64,000 bases of DNA from UMGS692 sp963653425 (GTDB lineage Bacteria > Bacillota > Clostridia > Christensenellales > CAG-314), in assembly GCA_963653425.1 (NCBI GenBank), contig CAVJWC010000001.1, forward strand, positions 62,001 to 126,000, in the 5' to 3' direction. Position numbers and translations under genes: made by a program. Of the stretch, positions 7,900-16,921 are shown piece after piece (within the stretch, counting starts at the first letter, position 1; each line of letters begins with the position of its first letter). The notes under the pieces were generated by a model. That model made no database searches, was not told where the DNA came from, and saw only the letters and a program-made list of their open reading frames with translations.

Positions 7900-8980
7900 C
7901 TTTTTTGTCGTCGTCCTCCGTTTTTCTGTGAAGTTTGACTTTGTCCGAAGCTTTTTTCCTTATGTCGTCGGTAATCGCAGCGTAGTGCTTTTTCGTGGTG
8001 TTTACGTCTCTGTGTCCAAGAACGTCCGCCACGACGTAAATATCTCCCGTTTCGCGGTAAAGTTCCGTGCCGTAAGTGCTTCTCAGTTTATGCGGTGTGA
8101 TTTTTTTAAGAGGAACGCTTAATCGGGAGTATTTTTTTACCAGAAGTTCTATAGAGCGCGCGGAAAGTCTTTCTTTACTCTTTGAAAGAAAGAGAGCGCG
8201 TTGGTTTTTATCTACTTCTTCGTCGGAAAGTCTTGCGTCTATATAGGGCATAAGAGCTTCTGCGACTTCTTCCGAAAAATAAAGAATAACCCGATTTCCG
8301 CCCTTTCTCGTTACGACGAAAGAGTTATCTGTGAAGTTTATATCGTCCACGTTAAGTCCCACGCATTCGCTTATACGGATACCCGTGCCGAGAAGCAGAG
8401 TAACTATAGCCGTGTCGCGAAGTTTGTTTTTATCGTGAAAGGCTTTCTGATGTTTTGTCATTCCGCAGCCCGTTTCCACCGTTTCGAGAAAGTCGGAAAT
8501 CTCGTTTCCTTTAAGTCTTATAATCTCTTTCTCGTGAATCTTGGGCGTGCTTACTTTGGAGGCTGCGTTATGAGAAATGTAGTCGTTTTTATACAGGAAA
8601 TTCATAAGCGCGCGTATCGAAGAAAGCTTTCTTGCCTTTCCTTTTTCGCTGTTTTTCTGAACTTCGTCGTCTTTTTCGTATATCGAAACGTAACTTAAAA
8701 AGCATTCGATTTCAAATGCGGTTATGGTTTCCATATCCCTGAAACCGAACTTTTTTACGTCGTAATCGTTGAATCTGTCTATATTCCTTATGCAATAATC
8801 GAAAAAGACTCTCAGGTCGTAAGCGTAATTCAGCCGAGTGAGCATAGTCGTGCGGTTTTCTATCGCAACGAAAAATTGCAGACAAAAGGCAGGCAGGTCG
8901 TTTTTAATAACGTAATCCAGCCTTTGTTTGTTTATAACGTCTCTTTGTTTGAAATAGTCGTTTCCGATGTTTTTATCCAT
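7892..8980 (-). CDS. Tyrosine recombinase, XerC/XerD type
   Basis: 362-residue site-specific recombinase. The N-terminal SAM-like core-binding domain (residues 40-135) is followed by the catalytic domain with Arg in GTGIRISE, Lys in TRKGGNRV, HKLRSTYGT (His and second Arg), LGHRDVNTT (His) and the nucleophile Tyr in KHYA. It is longer than typical XerD (about 300) because of an extra N-terminal segment. No attachment sites or integrase cargo are near, and it shares a transcript with hflX, so a housekeeping role in chromosome dimer resolution is more likely than a mobile-element role. Not proven. Confidence 0.9.
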   Translation of the reverse strand: MDKNIGNDYFKQRDVINKQRLDYVIKNDLPAFCLQFFVAIENRTTMLTRLNYAYDLRVFFDYCIRNIDRFNDYDVKKFGFRDMETITAFEIECFLSYVSIYEKDDEVQKNSEKGKARKLSSIRALMNFLYKNDYISHNAASKVSTPKIHEKEIIRLKGNEISDFLETVETGCGMTKHQKAFHDKNKLRDTAIVTLLLGTGIRISECVGLNVDDINFTDNSFVVTRKGGNRVILYFSEEVAEALMPYIDARLSDEEVDKNQRALFLSKSKERLSARSIELLVKKYSRLSVPLKKITPHKLRSTYGTELYRETGDIYVVADVLGHRDVNTTKKHYAAITDDIRKKASDKVKLHRKTEDDDKKDE

Positions 8981-8998
8981 TTGTTTCGCCTCTTTTCG

Positions 8999-9027
8999 AT
9001 TTTAACATTTTTTCGCGCCGTTGTAAA
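8999..9027 (-). promoter_or_regulatory. Promoter of the recombinase-hflX operon
   Basis: On the minus strand, TTTACA (9022-9027) and TAAAAT (8999-9004) are separated by 17 bp. The -10 box ends about 18 bp before the start codon, so the leader is short. Confidence 0.5.
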
Positions 9028-9104
9028 GTGCTTAGCTTAAAAATGTAATTTACATAGAAATTCCGTTAGACGACGGCTACCCGAACCGTAACGACGTGAG
9101 CGAC

Positions 9105-9156
9105 GCCGATAAAAACGGAGGAAAAACGCCGCCGATAAAAACGGAGGAAAAACGCC
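9105..9156. repeat. Perfect 26-bp tandem repeat
   Basis: Two identical, adjacent 26-bp units (9105-9130 and 9131-9156) begin GCCGATAAAAACGGAGG. A shorter, diverged third copy follows up to about 9184. They lie in the spacer between spo0A and the recombinase gene, downstream of the spo0A terminator. Confidence 0.85.
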
Positions 9157-9184
9157 TGTAAAAACGGAAAAAACGACGCCGATT

Positions 9185-9208
9185 AAAAAAGGCTGCCCGA
9201 AGGCAGCC
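9185..9208 (-). terminator. Intrinsic terminator of spo0A
   Basis: A 7-bp perfect GC-rich stem GGCTGCC/GGCAGCC around a four-base loop (9191-9208) is followed on the minus strand by six T residues. It lies about 60 bp beyond the spo0A stop. Confidence 0.9.
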
Positions 9209-9266
9209 ATAACACAGCTTGGGTTTTTCTCGGGAAGACGGGGAGAAAAATTTCCCTTAAAAAACT

Positions 9267-10118
9267 TCAGCTATTGTTTTCCTGTTCAGAAGAGTCGCTT
9301 TCCGCGTCGTCTTTCTTCTTTTTACGCTTCTTGTTTTTGACGTGGTCGCCTTCGAGAAGAAGCTTGTCCGCAAGGAGAGCGATGAATTCGCCGTTAGTCG
9401 GTTTTTCGTTTGCCGAATAGACTTTAACTCCGAAAAGAGAATTTATGTTTTCTATCTTACCGCGATTCCAGGCAACTTCGATTGCGTGACGAATGGCGCG
9501 TTCCACTTTACTGCTCGAAGTTTCGAAATCTTCGGCTATCGACGGGTAAAGCTCTTTGGTTATGTTGTTGATAATAGGCGGGTTTTCGACGGCTAATTTT
9601 ATCCCTGCCCGCAGGTAATGATACCCTTTTATGTGCGCGGGAATTCCGACGCTTATAAATACCGACGTTATTCTTTCGTCGATGGAACGGTTCCTGTATC
9701 TGAAAGAATTTTCCGCGCTTGCCGTGGTTATGGGAGAGGGCGGACTGGTGCGGAAGGAAGGTCCCTGAATTTTTTCGAGAATAACCGACGGATGACAGGG
9801 TTTTATGAAGCAATATTCCGCGCCCGAAGCAAAGGCTTCCGAAATAATTTTACCCGCGCTTAAAGATGTGAGAACGTAAAACGACGGAGCAATTTCCTGT
9901 AAATCACTGCTTTTGCGGATAAAAGTTATTCCGTCCATCACGGGAAGAATAAGATCGGTTATAACTACGTCGATATGCTGTCTGGACATAAAATCCAACG
10001 CGGCTTGCCCGTCGCTTACGCAGTCTACGGAAGAAAAATATTCCGAACCTGACATATAATCTACGAGCTGAGTTGTTTCCGGACTGTTTTCCTGGATTAC
10101 CAAAAGGGTAGGCTTCAT
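9267..10118 (-). CDS. spo0A: Sporulation master regulator Spo0A
   Basis: 283-residue response regulator that commits the cell to sporulation when phosphorylated. The receiver domain (1-120) has the phospho-acceptor Asp55 in VVITDLILP, the conserved Thr in VLTSLS and Lys in CFIKP. The Spo0A-specific DNA-binding domain contains ITKELYPSIA, the recognition-helix region RAIRHAIEVAWNRG and PTNGEFIALLADKL. Two features are odd: the metal-binding acidic pair is Gln-Glu (VIQEN) instead of Asp-Asp, and the protein ends in a basic then acidic tail (KNKKRKKKKDDAESD). An AAGGAG site supports the start. Spo0A boxes lie upstream. Confidence 0.96.
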   Translation of the reverse strand: MKPTLLVIQENSPETTQLVDYMSGSEYFSSVDCVSDGQAALDFMSRQHIDVVITDLILPVMDGITFIRKSSDLQEIAPSFYVLTSLSAGKIISEAFASGAEYCFIKPCHPSVILEKIQGPSFRTSPPSPITTASAENSFRYRNRSIDERITSVFISVGIPAHIKGYHYLRAGIKLAVENPPIINNITKELYPSIAEDFETSSSKVERAIRHAIEVAWNRGKIENINSLFGVKVYSANEKPTNGEFIALLADKLLLEGDHVKNKKRKKKKDDAESDSSEQENNS

Positions 10119-10341
10119 GAAGCATTCTCCTTGAATAAATATTTTATTTTCACGGATTGTAAAAATCCGTTGAATTTATATTAAAAATATTTTTATCGGG
10201 TTTCTTTCGAGCTTTTATCTGTATTTTTAATTCGTAAAAATGTCTTTTTTCTCTTGACGCGATTATAATAACACATCTGATTTCAAAATGCAAGCATTTT
10301 TACAAAATATTTTTGTCTTTTTAACACTTAATTTGGCGTAA

Positions 10342-10350
10342 TTTGTCGAA
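10342..10350 (+). promoter_or_regulatory. Spo0A box 1
   Basis: TTTGTCGAA matches the Spo0A-binding consensus TTTGTCRAA at all positions. It lies in the divergent spo0A-glmM region, 224 bp upstream of the spo0A start codon. Function in autoregulation is inferred. Confidence 0.55.
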
Positions 10351-10442
10351 AAAATGTTTTTGACCGAAAAGCTTAGAAATCCTCGGCGAAAAATCCTTGT
10401 AAAACGCCGAATGACCTGCTTAAAAAAACGAATAAGAGTTTG

Positions 10443-10451
10443 TTTGTCGAA
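10443..10451 (+). promoter_or_regulatory. Spo0A box 2
   Basis: This is a second perfect TTTGTCGAA, in the same orientation as box 1 and 101 bp from it, 66 bp upstream of the glmM start. Both copies are followed by similar A-rich sequence; AAGCTT occurs after this one. The 398-bp spacer 10119-10516 holds no gene. Confidence 0.55.
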
Positions 10452-10516
10452 AAGCTTGCTGTGACCGAATAAAAATCTTCGGCATATTATGAAACACGCA
10501 TTCAAGGAGCAGAAAA

Positions 10517-11797
10517 ATGAAATTATTCGGAACGGACGGAATCAGGTTTATTTATTCGCAGAAGGAAAACGCGACGGCTTACTCTCTCGGATACGCGCTT
10601 GCGACTCTTGCGCCCGTGAAGTCGCCCGTTATCGTAGTCGGACGGGACACGCGGCAGAGCGGTAACGATTTGTCGTCGGCTTTCATGGGAGGCGTTGCTG
10701 ACGGCGGAGCAACTCCCGTAAACGTCGGAATTCTGCCTACCGACGCGGTTTCTTTCTTCGTGAGGTCTTTGGGAGCCGATTGGGGCGTAATGATTTCCGC
10801 CAGTCACAATTCTCCCGAATATAACGGTCTGAAAGTCTTTGACGGCAGAGGATTCAAGGCGGACGAAAGAACGTGTGCGGTTATAGAAAAGGTGATGAGT
10901 AAGAACCGATACTGCGTTTTTCCCGAGATTTCCGTAAAAGAAGTCAAAAACGCCCGAAAAATCTACGTTGAACGCCTTTTAAGCAAAGCTTCGCGCCTTG
11001 ACGGATTGAAAATTCTTATCGACTGCGCGCACGGAAGCGCGTCGGGTATTTCGGGGGAAGTTTTTGAGAAGGTCGGAGCCGAAGTTACCGTGGCGAACGG
11101 CGACGGAAACGGAAACTTAATAAACGACGGATGCGGAGCAGCCTGTCCAGAAAGCGCAGACGGGCTTTCTGTTAACGATTCCGATCTTACCTTTCTTTAC
11201 GACGGAGACGCAGACAGACTCGTCGTTTTCGAAAAAGAAAGACTGCTTGGAGGCGACAGGCTTTTTTATATTTTTGCTAAATATCTTCAGGAAAAAGAAA
11301 AACTCGGAGACAAAGCCGTAGGAACGATTCTTACCAACGGCGGAGTGGAAAGGGCATTGAACGCGCACGGTATTTCTCTTATAAGAAGCAAAGTCGGCGA
11401 CGGAAACGTTCATAGGCTTATGAGAAAAACGAAAAGTCTTTTCGGCGGAGAAAACAGCGGACATTTTATGAATTTTCATTTGACTAAGACTTCGGACGCT
11501 ATCGCGAATTCGCTTTTTCTTGTGCAGATCAAAAAAGAAAAAGGAAGTCTTTTTAGTTATTCCGAAGAGCTTTTCGAGTTCCCGAGCGTGTCGGTAAACC
11601 TTCCCGTTACGGAAGGTTCTTCCCTTTCGGTCAGTCGGCTCAAAGAAAAAAGTCTGAGACTTTATCCCGAGGTAAAAACCGTTATCAGAATGAGCGGAAC
11701 CGAACCGCTTTTAAGAATTTACGCCGAGAGCGAAAGGTTACGAAAAGACGAGCTGGAAGAGATATGCCTGAGATTAAGAGAAGAGGCAAAGGAGTAG
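10517..11797 (+). CDS. glmM: Phosphoglucosamine mutase
   Basis: 426-residue alpha-phosphohexomutase converting glucosamine-6-phosphate to glucosamine-1-phosphate for UDP-GlcNAc and peptidoglycan synthesis. Motifs in order: the KLFGTDGIR start, phosphoserine loop MISASHNSPEYNG (Ser96), metal site DGDADR, sugar-binding GGENSGH and phosphate-binding RMSGTEPLLR. It is slightly shorter than the usual 445 residues. It forms an operon with glmS three bases downstream. A ribosome-binding site, AAGGAG, precedes the ATG. Confidence 0.95.
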   Translation: MKLFGTDGIRFIYSQKENATAYSLGYALATLAPVKSPVIVVGRDTRQSGNDLSSAFMGGVADGGATPVNVGILPTDAVSFFVRSLGADWGVMISASHNSPEYNGLKVFDGRGFKADERTCAVIEKVMSKNRYCVFPEISVKEVKNARKIYVERLLSKASRLDGLKILIDCAHGSASGISGEVFEKVGAEVTVANGDGNGNLINDGCGAACPESADGLSVNDSDLTFLYDGDADRLVVFEKERLLGGDRLFYIFAKYLQEKEKLGDKAVGTILTNGGVERALNAHGISLIRSKVGDGNVHRLMRKTKSLFGGENSGHFMNFHLTKTSDAIANSLFLVQIKKEKGSLFSYSEELFEFPSVSVNLPVTEGSSLSVSRLKEKSLRLYPEVKTVIRMSGTEPLLRIYAESERLRKDELEEICLRLREEAKE

Positions 11798-11800
11798 AAT

Positions 11801-13594
11801 ATGTGCGGAATTTACGGATATACGGGTAAAAACGACGCGACGGGAATTCTTCTCGGCGGACTTAAAAGGTTGGAGTATCGCGGATACGATTCGGCGGGAA
11901 TAGCCCTTTCGGACAGCGAAATCAAAACGGTTAAAGCCGTAGGCAGAGTTTCCTGCCTCGAAGAGAAACTTACGGAAAGTCCTTTATACGGAGCAACCTG
12001 CGGAATAGGACATACCCGTTGGGCGACGCACGGAGCTGTCACCGAAGAGAACTGCCATCCGCATATTTCTTTCGACGGAAAAATCGCTCTCGTCCACAAC
12101 GGAACGATTGAAAACTGGCGCGAAATAAAAGCCTTTCTTCTGAGAAAAGGAATTATTCCTTCGGGCGACACCGACAGCGAACTTCTTGCTCATCTGATTG
12201 CCGTTGAATACGAAAAAGACAATCTTCTGGAAGCCGTCCGCAAGACTCTTACAAAAGTAAAAGGTTCGTACGCTCTTGCCGTTATTGCAAAGGGAGAACG
12301 CGAGATAGTTGCCGCAAGGAAGAATTCGCCTCTTATCGTAGGAAGAAAAAGCGACGGAACCTATCTTTCCAGCGATATACCTGCTTTATACGGTTGCGAC
12401 GAAGTTTATATAATGGAAGAAAACGACATTGCCGTGCTTTACGAAGGGGGCGCGCTCTTTTATAACGGCGGTAAAAACGTTATAAGAAAGAGCGAAGTTC
12501 CCGTAGGACTTAACGAAGAGAACGGCTTGGCGGGACACGAATATTATATGCACAAGGAGATATACGATATTCCCAAAGCCGTTTCGGACACCTACCGTTC
12601 GCTTATATCCGAAGAAGAAAAGATAGAAAGAATATGCCGTTCCGTAGAGCAGTGCGACGAGATTTTGTTTATAGGGTGCGGAACGGCTTATCACGCGGGA
12701 GCGGTGGCTTCTTATCTTTTCGGAAAACGTCTCGGAAAGCGCACGGGAAGTATTCTTGCGAGCGAATTTATCTATTTTACGCCCAATATAGGAAGAAACA
12801 CGCTTTGTTTTTTCGTTTCGCAAAGCGGAGAAACCGCGGATACGCTTAAAGCCCTGAAGATAGCGCGCGACGCAGGCGCAAAAACCGTAGCCGTCACCAA
12901 CGTCCGTTACAGTTCGATTTGTTCTTCGGGCGGAATCGATATATACACCTTGGCGGGAAGAGAAGTCGCCGTGGCTTCGACCAAGGCGTACAGCGCGCAA
13001 CTTACCGTGTTTTTTGCGGTGCTTCAGAGATTGCTCTTAAAAAGAAAGGGTAAAACCGATATAAAGAATTACGACGCGATAATCCAAACGGAAATGAGAC
13101 TGAGACTTACCGTTGCTCAGGCAGACGAAGAAATGCGGAAGTTTTCGCGCAACTTTTCTCAGAACGAAAACGTGTTTATGATAGGCAGAGGAACCGATTA
13201 TATAACGGCTTGCGAAGGCGCGTTAAAGATGAAGGAAATTTCTCTCATTCCCTGTCAGGCGTTACCTGCAGGCGAACTCAAACACGGAACGCTTTCCCTT
13301 ATAGACGAAGGCGTAAAAGTCATAGCAATAGTCACGCAGAAAGCAATAAGAGACAAAATGCCTCTTGCCATAGCCGAAACCAAAGCGCGTGGCGCGGAAG
13401 TAACGGTTATTTCGCAATTTAAGGAGCTTTCCGAAATATCGGACAGGTTTATAGAGCTTCCCTGCGTTACGGAAGAAACGATGCCCGTCTTTTCCATAAT
13501 CCCCCTTCAACTGCTTGCCTTTCATTCGGCTGTTTTTCTCGGACATTCGCCCGACAAACCCAGAAATCTCGCCAAATCCGTTACCGTGGAGTAA
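11801..13594 (+). CDS. glmS: Glutamine-fructose-6-phosphate aminotransferase
   Basis: 597-residue enzyme making glucosamine-6-phosphate from fructose-6-phosphate and glutamine. After the initiator Met, Cys2 (MCGIYGY) is the N-terminal nucleophile of the glutaminase domain. RLEYRGYDSAG and the GHTRWATHG loop follow. Two SIS sugar-isomerase domains carry SQSGETADT and the C-terminal SPDKPRNLAKSVTVE. Only three bases separate it from glmM, so no glmS ribozyme lies directly upstream. It ends at a hairpin shared with the convergent MATE gene. Confidence 0.97.
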   Translation: MCGIYGYTGKNDATGILLGGLKRLEYRGYDSAGIALSDSEIKTVKAVGRVSCLEEKLTESPLYGATCGIGHTRWATHGAVTEENCHPHISFDGKIALVHNGTIENWREIKAFLLRKGIIPSGDTDSELLAHLIAVEYEKDNLLEAVRKTLTKVKGSYALAVIAKGEREIVAARKNSPLIVGRKSDGTYLSSDIPALYGCDEVYIMEENDIAVLYEGGALFYNGGKNVIRKSEVPVGLNEENGLAGHEYYMHKEIYDIPKAVSDTYRSLISEEEKIERICRSVEQCDEILFIGCGTAYHAGAVASYLFGKRLGKRTGSILASEFIYFTPNIGRNTLCFFVSQSGETADTLKALKIARDAGAKTVAVTNVRYSSICSSGGIDIYTLAGREVAVASTKAYSAQLTVFFAVLQRLLLKRKGKTDIKNYDAIIQTEMRLRLTVAQADEEMRKFSRNFSQNENVFMIGRGTDYITACEGALKMKEISLIPCQALPAGELKHGTLSLIDEGVKVIAIVTQKAIRDKMPLAIAETKARGAEVTVISQFKELSEISDRFIELPCVTEETMPVFSIIPLQLLAFHSAVFLGHSPDKPRNLAKSVTVE

Positions 13595-13657
13595 AGAAGC
13601 GGAGAAGCGAATGAACCCGTTTATCTTTGTAAAACGATTCGTTATAAAGAAGAACGC

Positions 13658-13697
13658 ATAAAAAACGAGGTTTTCCCGAAAAGGAAAGCCTCGTTTC
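13658..13697 (-). terminator. Terminator between glmS and the convergent MATE gene
   Basis: A 14-bp stem (13663-13676 with 13683-13696, one G-T pair) encloses a short loop. On the minus strand it is followed by a clear T-run, so it terminates the MATE gene. On the plus strand only weak T residues follow. Confidence 0.8.
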
Positions 13698-13711
13698 GTT
13701 TGTGGTTTATT

Positions 13712-15076
13712 TTATTTAAGACCGCCTTCGTCGAGAAGTTTGTCCCACTTAACGGCTTTGTAGAAGATAACCGAAACGATCGTTCCGATTGCCCAGCCTA
13801 TAGGCCAAGCCATCCAGATTCCTACGTAGCCGAGAGCGGTCCGGGACAGGAAATAAGCCAGAACGACTCTTAAAAGAAGGTCTGAGAAGGTCGAAATCAT
13901 AAACTGCTTCATCTTTCTCGCGCCTCTTAAAATCGCGTCGGAAATCATCTTTACCGCAACTACGGTGTAGAACGGAGCGACTATTTTAAGGAAGGAACTT
14001 GCGCTTGCGATAGCTTCCTGCGAAGGATTGGTCAGGAAGATTTCGGGAAGCAGGCTCGACAGGAAGAAGTAGAGCAGGGACGCGGGAACGGTTATGCATA
14101 CGATAATTTTGAAGGACGCAAGGAAACCTCCGCGCGTTCTTTCGATTTCGCCTGCGCCGATGTTTTGTCCGGCGTAATTGGAAATACCGTTGCTGAACGT
14201 CGAAACGGACGTTATGATAAAGTTGTTGAGCTTGGTTGCCGCGGAGAATCCTGCCGTTACCGCAACCGAGAAGGTGTTTACGATACCCTGTATAACGAGG
14301 TTTCCGATGGATATAAAGCTTTGCTGAAGCATACTCGGAATTGCGACCACCGAAATGTGTCCGAGGATTTTCCAGGAAAAGGCTTTTGCTTTGGAATCGG
14401 TGTGAATCTTATTAAGACGTTTGAAAATGAATACCATTGCGAGAACGCAACTTACGCCCTGACAGATGAAGGTTGCCCAGGCAAGACCGTCTACGCCCAT
14501 TCCGAGAACGGTTACCGCGAAAATATCGCCGGCTATGTTTGCCGTGGAGGAACACGCAAGGAACCAGAAAGGAGTTTTCGAATCGCCGAAAGCCGCAAAA
14601 ACGCCGGTGGCTATATTATAGAAGAAAACGAAAGGAAGTCCCCAGATGTAGATGTCGAGGTAGGTTTTGGAGTCGGCAAAGATTGCTTCCTGAGTATTTA
14701 TAAGATGCAGAAGCGACTCGCAGAAGAGCGTTCCGAGAACCACGAGAAGCAGACAGATGAAACCGCCCGCGATAAACGACGTGTAAATGGTCGTTTTCAT
14801 ATCGTCGTATCTTTTCGCGCCGAAATAGTTTGAAACGATTACCGAACAGCCGATGTTGCAACCGAAGGCTATTGCTATGAATATAAGGGTGATTTCGTAG
14901 CTGTTTCCTACCGCGGCAAGAGCGTTTTCACCCAAGAATTGACCTGCCGTAAAAGTGTCGGCTATGTTATAGAGTTGCTGGAAAATAACGCTGCCGAAAA
15001 GCGGAAGACAGTATTTCAGCAAGACGGTTGAAGGATTGCCCGTGGTAAGGTCTACTGTGGCGCGTTCCTTTTTCAT
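13712..15076 (-). CDS. MATE-family efflux transporter (NorM/DinF type) 1
   Basis: 454-residue inner-membrane antiporter for drugs or metabolites, with about 12 hydrophobic segments and MATE-typical openings (PLFGSVIFQQLYNIADTF near residue 22; a second matching half near residue 240). I place the start at the ATG at 15076 because TAAGGAGGGT precedes it; the longer open frame upstream would be untranslated leader. It is divergent from a second MATE gene. Substrate unknown. Confidence 0.92.
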   Translation of the reverse strand: MKKERATVDLTTGNPSTVLLKYCLPLFGSVIFQQLYNIADTFTAGQFLGENALAAVGNSYEITLIFIAIAFGCNIGCSVIVSNYFGAKRYDDMKTTIYTSFIAGGFICLLLVVLGTLFCESLLHLINTQEAIFADSKTYLDIYIWGLPFVFFYNIATGVFAAFGDSKTPFWFLACSSTANIAGDIFAVTVLGMGVDGLAWATFICQGVSCVLAMVFIFKRLNKIHTDSKAKAFSWKILGHISVVAIPSMLQQSFISIGNLVIQGIVNTFSVAVTAGFSAATKLNNFIITSVSTFSNGISNYAGQNIGAGEIERTRGGFLASFKIIVCITVPASLLYFFLSSLLPEIFLTNPSQEAIASASSFLKIVAPFYTVVAVKMISDAILRGARKMKQFMISTFSDLLLRVVLAYFLSRTALGYVGIWMAWPIGWAIGTIVSVIFYKAVKWDKLLDEGGLK

Positions 15077-15137
15077 AAATACCCTCCTTATACGGAAAAA
15101 TACCGATATTTTCGGAATTCCTTTTTTTGCGTCCGAT

Positions 15138-15166
15138 ATATTATCATTTTTAACGGTAAATGTAAA
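15138..15166 (-). promoter_or_regulatory. Promoter of MATE gene 1
   Basis: On the minus strand TTTACA (15161-15166) and TAATAT (15138-15143) are separated by 17 bp, about 60 bp before the start codon. Confidence 0.5.
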
Positions 15167-15322
15167 GCGATATACAACGCGAAAGCGAAAATTCCGCAAA
15201 GAAAAAGTGCTTATGCGTTACAGTTTCAATTTTTCGATATATCGATAAAATATTGTAATAAAGCAGTGATTTATATCTTTTCGTAAAATGAAAAACATTA
15301 CGGACAGCCAGTACAAAAACGA

Positions 15323-15362
15323 TTGACATCTTTGTGAAAAAACGATATACTCAACTGAGTTG
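15323..15362 (+). promoter_or_regulatory. Promoter with overlapping palindromic operator for MATE gene 2
   Basis: Consensus TTGACA (15323-15328), a 17-bp spacer and TATACT (15346-15351). Immediately after the -10 box lies the perfect odd palindrome CAACT-G-AGTTG (15352-15362), where a repressor would block initiation. Promoter confidence is high; operator function is inferred. Confidence 0.7.
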
Positions 15363-15403
15363 CCCGAAAATAGTTTTTTCGGCGCGTAAAGGGGAAACCA
15401 AAG

Positions 15404-16831
15404 ATGAGTAAGTTAAAGAGGTTTATAGGAGACAAAGCGTTTTACAAGCAGGTGGCTAAGATTATTCTGCCGATAATGATTCAACAGCTTACCCTGTCGC
15501 TTGCGGGATATATCGATTCTCTTATGATAAATTCCTACGGAGGAGTAGGCGATCCTTCGGCGTATAACGGCGTAAGCGCGGCGAACAAGCTTATGTTCGT
15601 GCTTAATTTCACCTGGATTGCGGCGGCTTCGGTTGCGAGTATCTTCATAGCTCAGTTCTTCGGCGCGAAAAACACCAGGAAGATAAACGAATCGGTGCGT
15701 CTTTCCGTTTATATAGCGGTAATAATGGGTATTATCGCATTCTTTATTATAGAATTCGCGGGCGACAGAGTCGTGGATATGTTTATTCAGGACGCCTCGG
15801 GAAGAAACTACGGTTACAGATACCTCGATTACATAAAGTGGGCAACCGTCGTTACGGCTGTCGGTATAGCTCTTTCCAACGCGTTCAGGTCGGTCGAGTT
15901 GACGGCAATGCCTTTGGTTGCGGCAATTTCGGGTATCGGCGTAAACATCTTCTTTAACTACTGTTACATCTTCGGTAATTTCGGATTTCCCGAAATGGAC
16001 GCTGCGGGCGCGGCTCTTGCAACTTTCATTTCGAGAATAGTGGAAGTCATCATTCTCTTTATGATGGTTTTCTTCTCAAAGAAATCGCCCTTCAAGGGAG
16101 TTTTCTCCGAGCTTAAAGTATCGGAAAAACTTATAAAAAGCTTCGTAAAACGCGGTGCGCCTTTGCTTCTCAACGAAACGCTCTGGGCGACTTCTTCCGT
16201 GCTTTTCGCTATGTTTTACGCCTGGAAGAACGACGTATGGTATAACGCTTACGCTTACTCGCAGAATATAACCGACCTCTTCTTTATAATGTTCGCAGGT
16301 CTCGGTAACGGAACGGCGGTTATAGTAGGCGCAAATCTCGGCGCGGGCAAATTCGAAGAAGCCCGTATAAGCGCGGACAGAATGAAAGGACTTGCCGTAG
16401 TCCTCGGCGTAACCTTGGGCGTTCTGATGTTTTTGACGTCGCCTTATATAGCGGATTTATTCCAACCCTCAGAAGAAGTCAAGAAGATGACGATAGACGT
16501 CGTGGATATAACCGCGATATTCCTTGCGATATACGCCTATAACGCTACCTGCTTCTACATTTTAAGAGCGGGCGGAGACAGCGTAAGAGCTTTCATTCTC
16601 GACCAGTTGCCGTCCTACGTTATAAGTATGCCTCTTGCCGCTATTTTCGGAATCAACGCCAAAGCGTGGGGACTTAACCTTGCTCAGGTATTCCTTATCG
16701 CGCACATATGCGATATAGTCAAACTTTTCGTGGCTACGATTTTCGTAAAGAAAGAAAAATGGGTGGTAAACCTTACCGTAGGCAACGAAACCGAAAGCGA
16801 AATAGAAAAGCTTCTCGAAGAAGAGGCGTAA
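15404..16831 (+). CDS. MATE-family efflux transporter 2
   Basis: 475-residue polytopic membrane antiporter of the MATE superfamily, with about 12 membrane segments (first: KIILPIMIQQLTLSLAGYID) and a long charged C-terminus rich in Glu. It is only distantly similar to the divergent neighbour, so the pair is not a recent duplication. A near-consensus promoter with a palindrome suggests induction by a ligand. GGGGAAACC precedes the ATG as a weak ribosome-binding site. Confidence 0.92.
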   Translation: MSKLKRFIGDKAFYKQVAKIILPIMIQQLTLSLAGYIDSLMINSYGGVGDPSAYNGVSAANKLMFVLNFTWIAAASVASIFIAQFFGAKNTRKINESVRLSVYIAVIMGIIAFFIIEFAGDRVVDMFIQDASGRNYGYRYLDYIKWATVVTAVGIALSNAFRSVELTAMPLVAAISGIGVNIFFNYCYIFGNFGFPEMDAAGAALATFISRIVEVIILFMMVFFSKKSPFKGVFSELKVSEKLIKSFVKRGAPLLLNETLWATSSVLFAMFYAWKNDVWYNAYAYSQNITDLFFIMFAGLGNGTAVIVGANLGAGKFEEARISADRMKGLAVVLGVTLGVLMFLTSPYIADLFQPSEEVKKMTIDVVDITAIFLAIYAYNATCFYILRAGGDSVRAFILDQLPSYVISMPLAAIFGINAKAWGLNLAQVFLIAHICDIVKLFVATIFVKKEKWVVNLTVGNETESEIEKLLEEEA

Positions 16832-16852
16832 TCCTTTATTCAGAGACGCGTT

Positions 16853-16861
16853 TTTGTCGAA
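16853..16861 (+). promoter_or_regulatory. Possible Spo0A box upstream of pgcA
   Basis: TTTGTCGAA, a perfect match to the Spo0A consensus, lies 132 bp upstream of the pgcA promoter. A single 9-mer match can occur by chance. Confidence 0.25.
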
Positions 16862-16921
16862 TTAAAACGACTCGGCAGTCCGTTATAAAGACCGTCGCGT
16901 CTTATATAAGAACCCTAATTA

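Noticed and set aside
7892..8980. Recombinase as evidence of an integrated element
   Set aside because: No direct-repeat attachment sites, tRNA target or phage genes; it is coupled to hflX as a chromosomal operon.
11798..11800. glmS ribozyme
   Set aside because: glmS begins three bases after glmM, leaving no space for the ribozyme; none seen further upstream of glmM.
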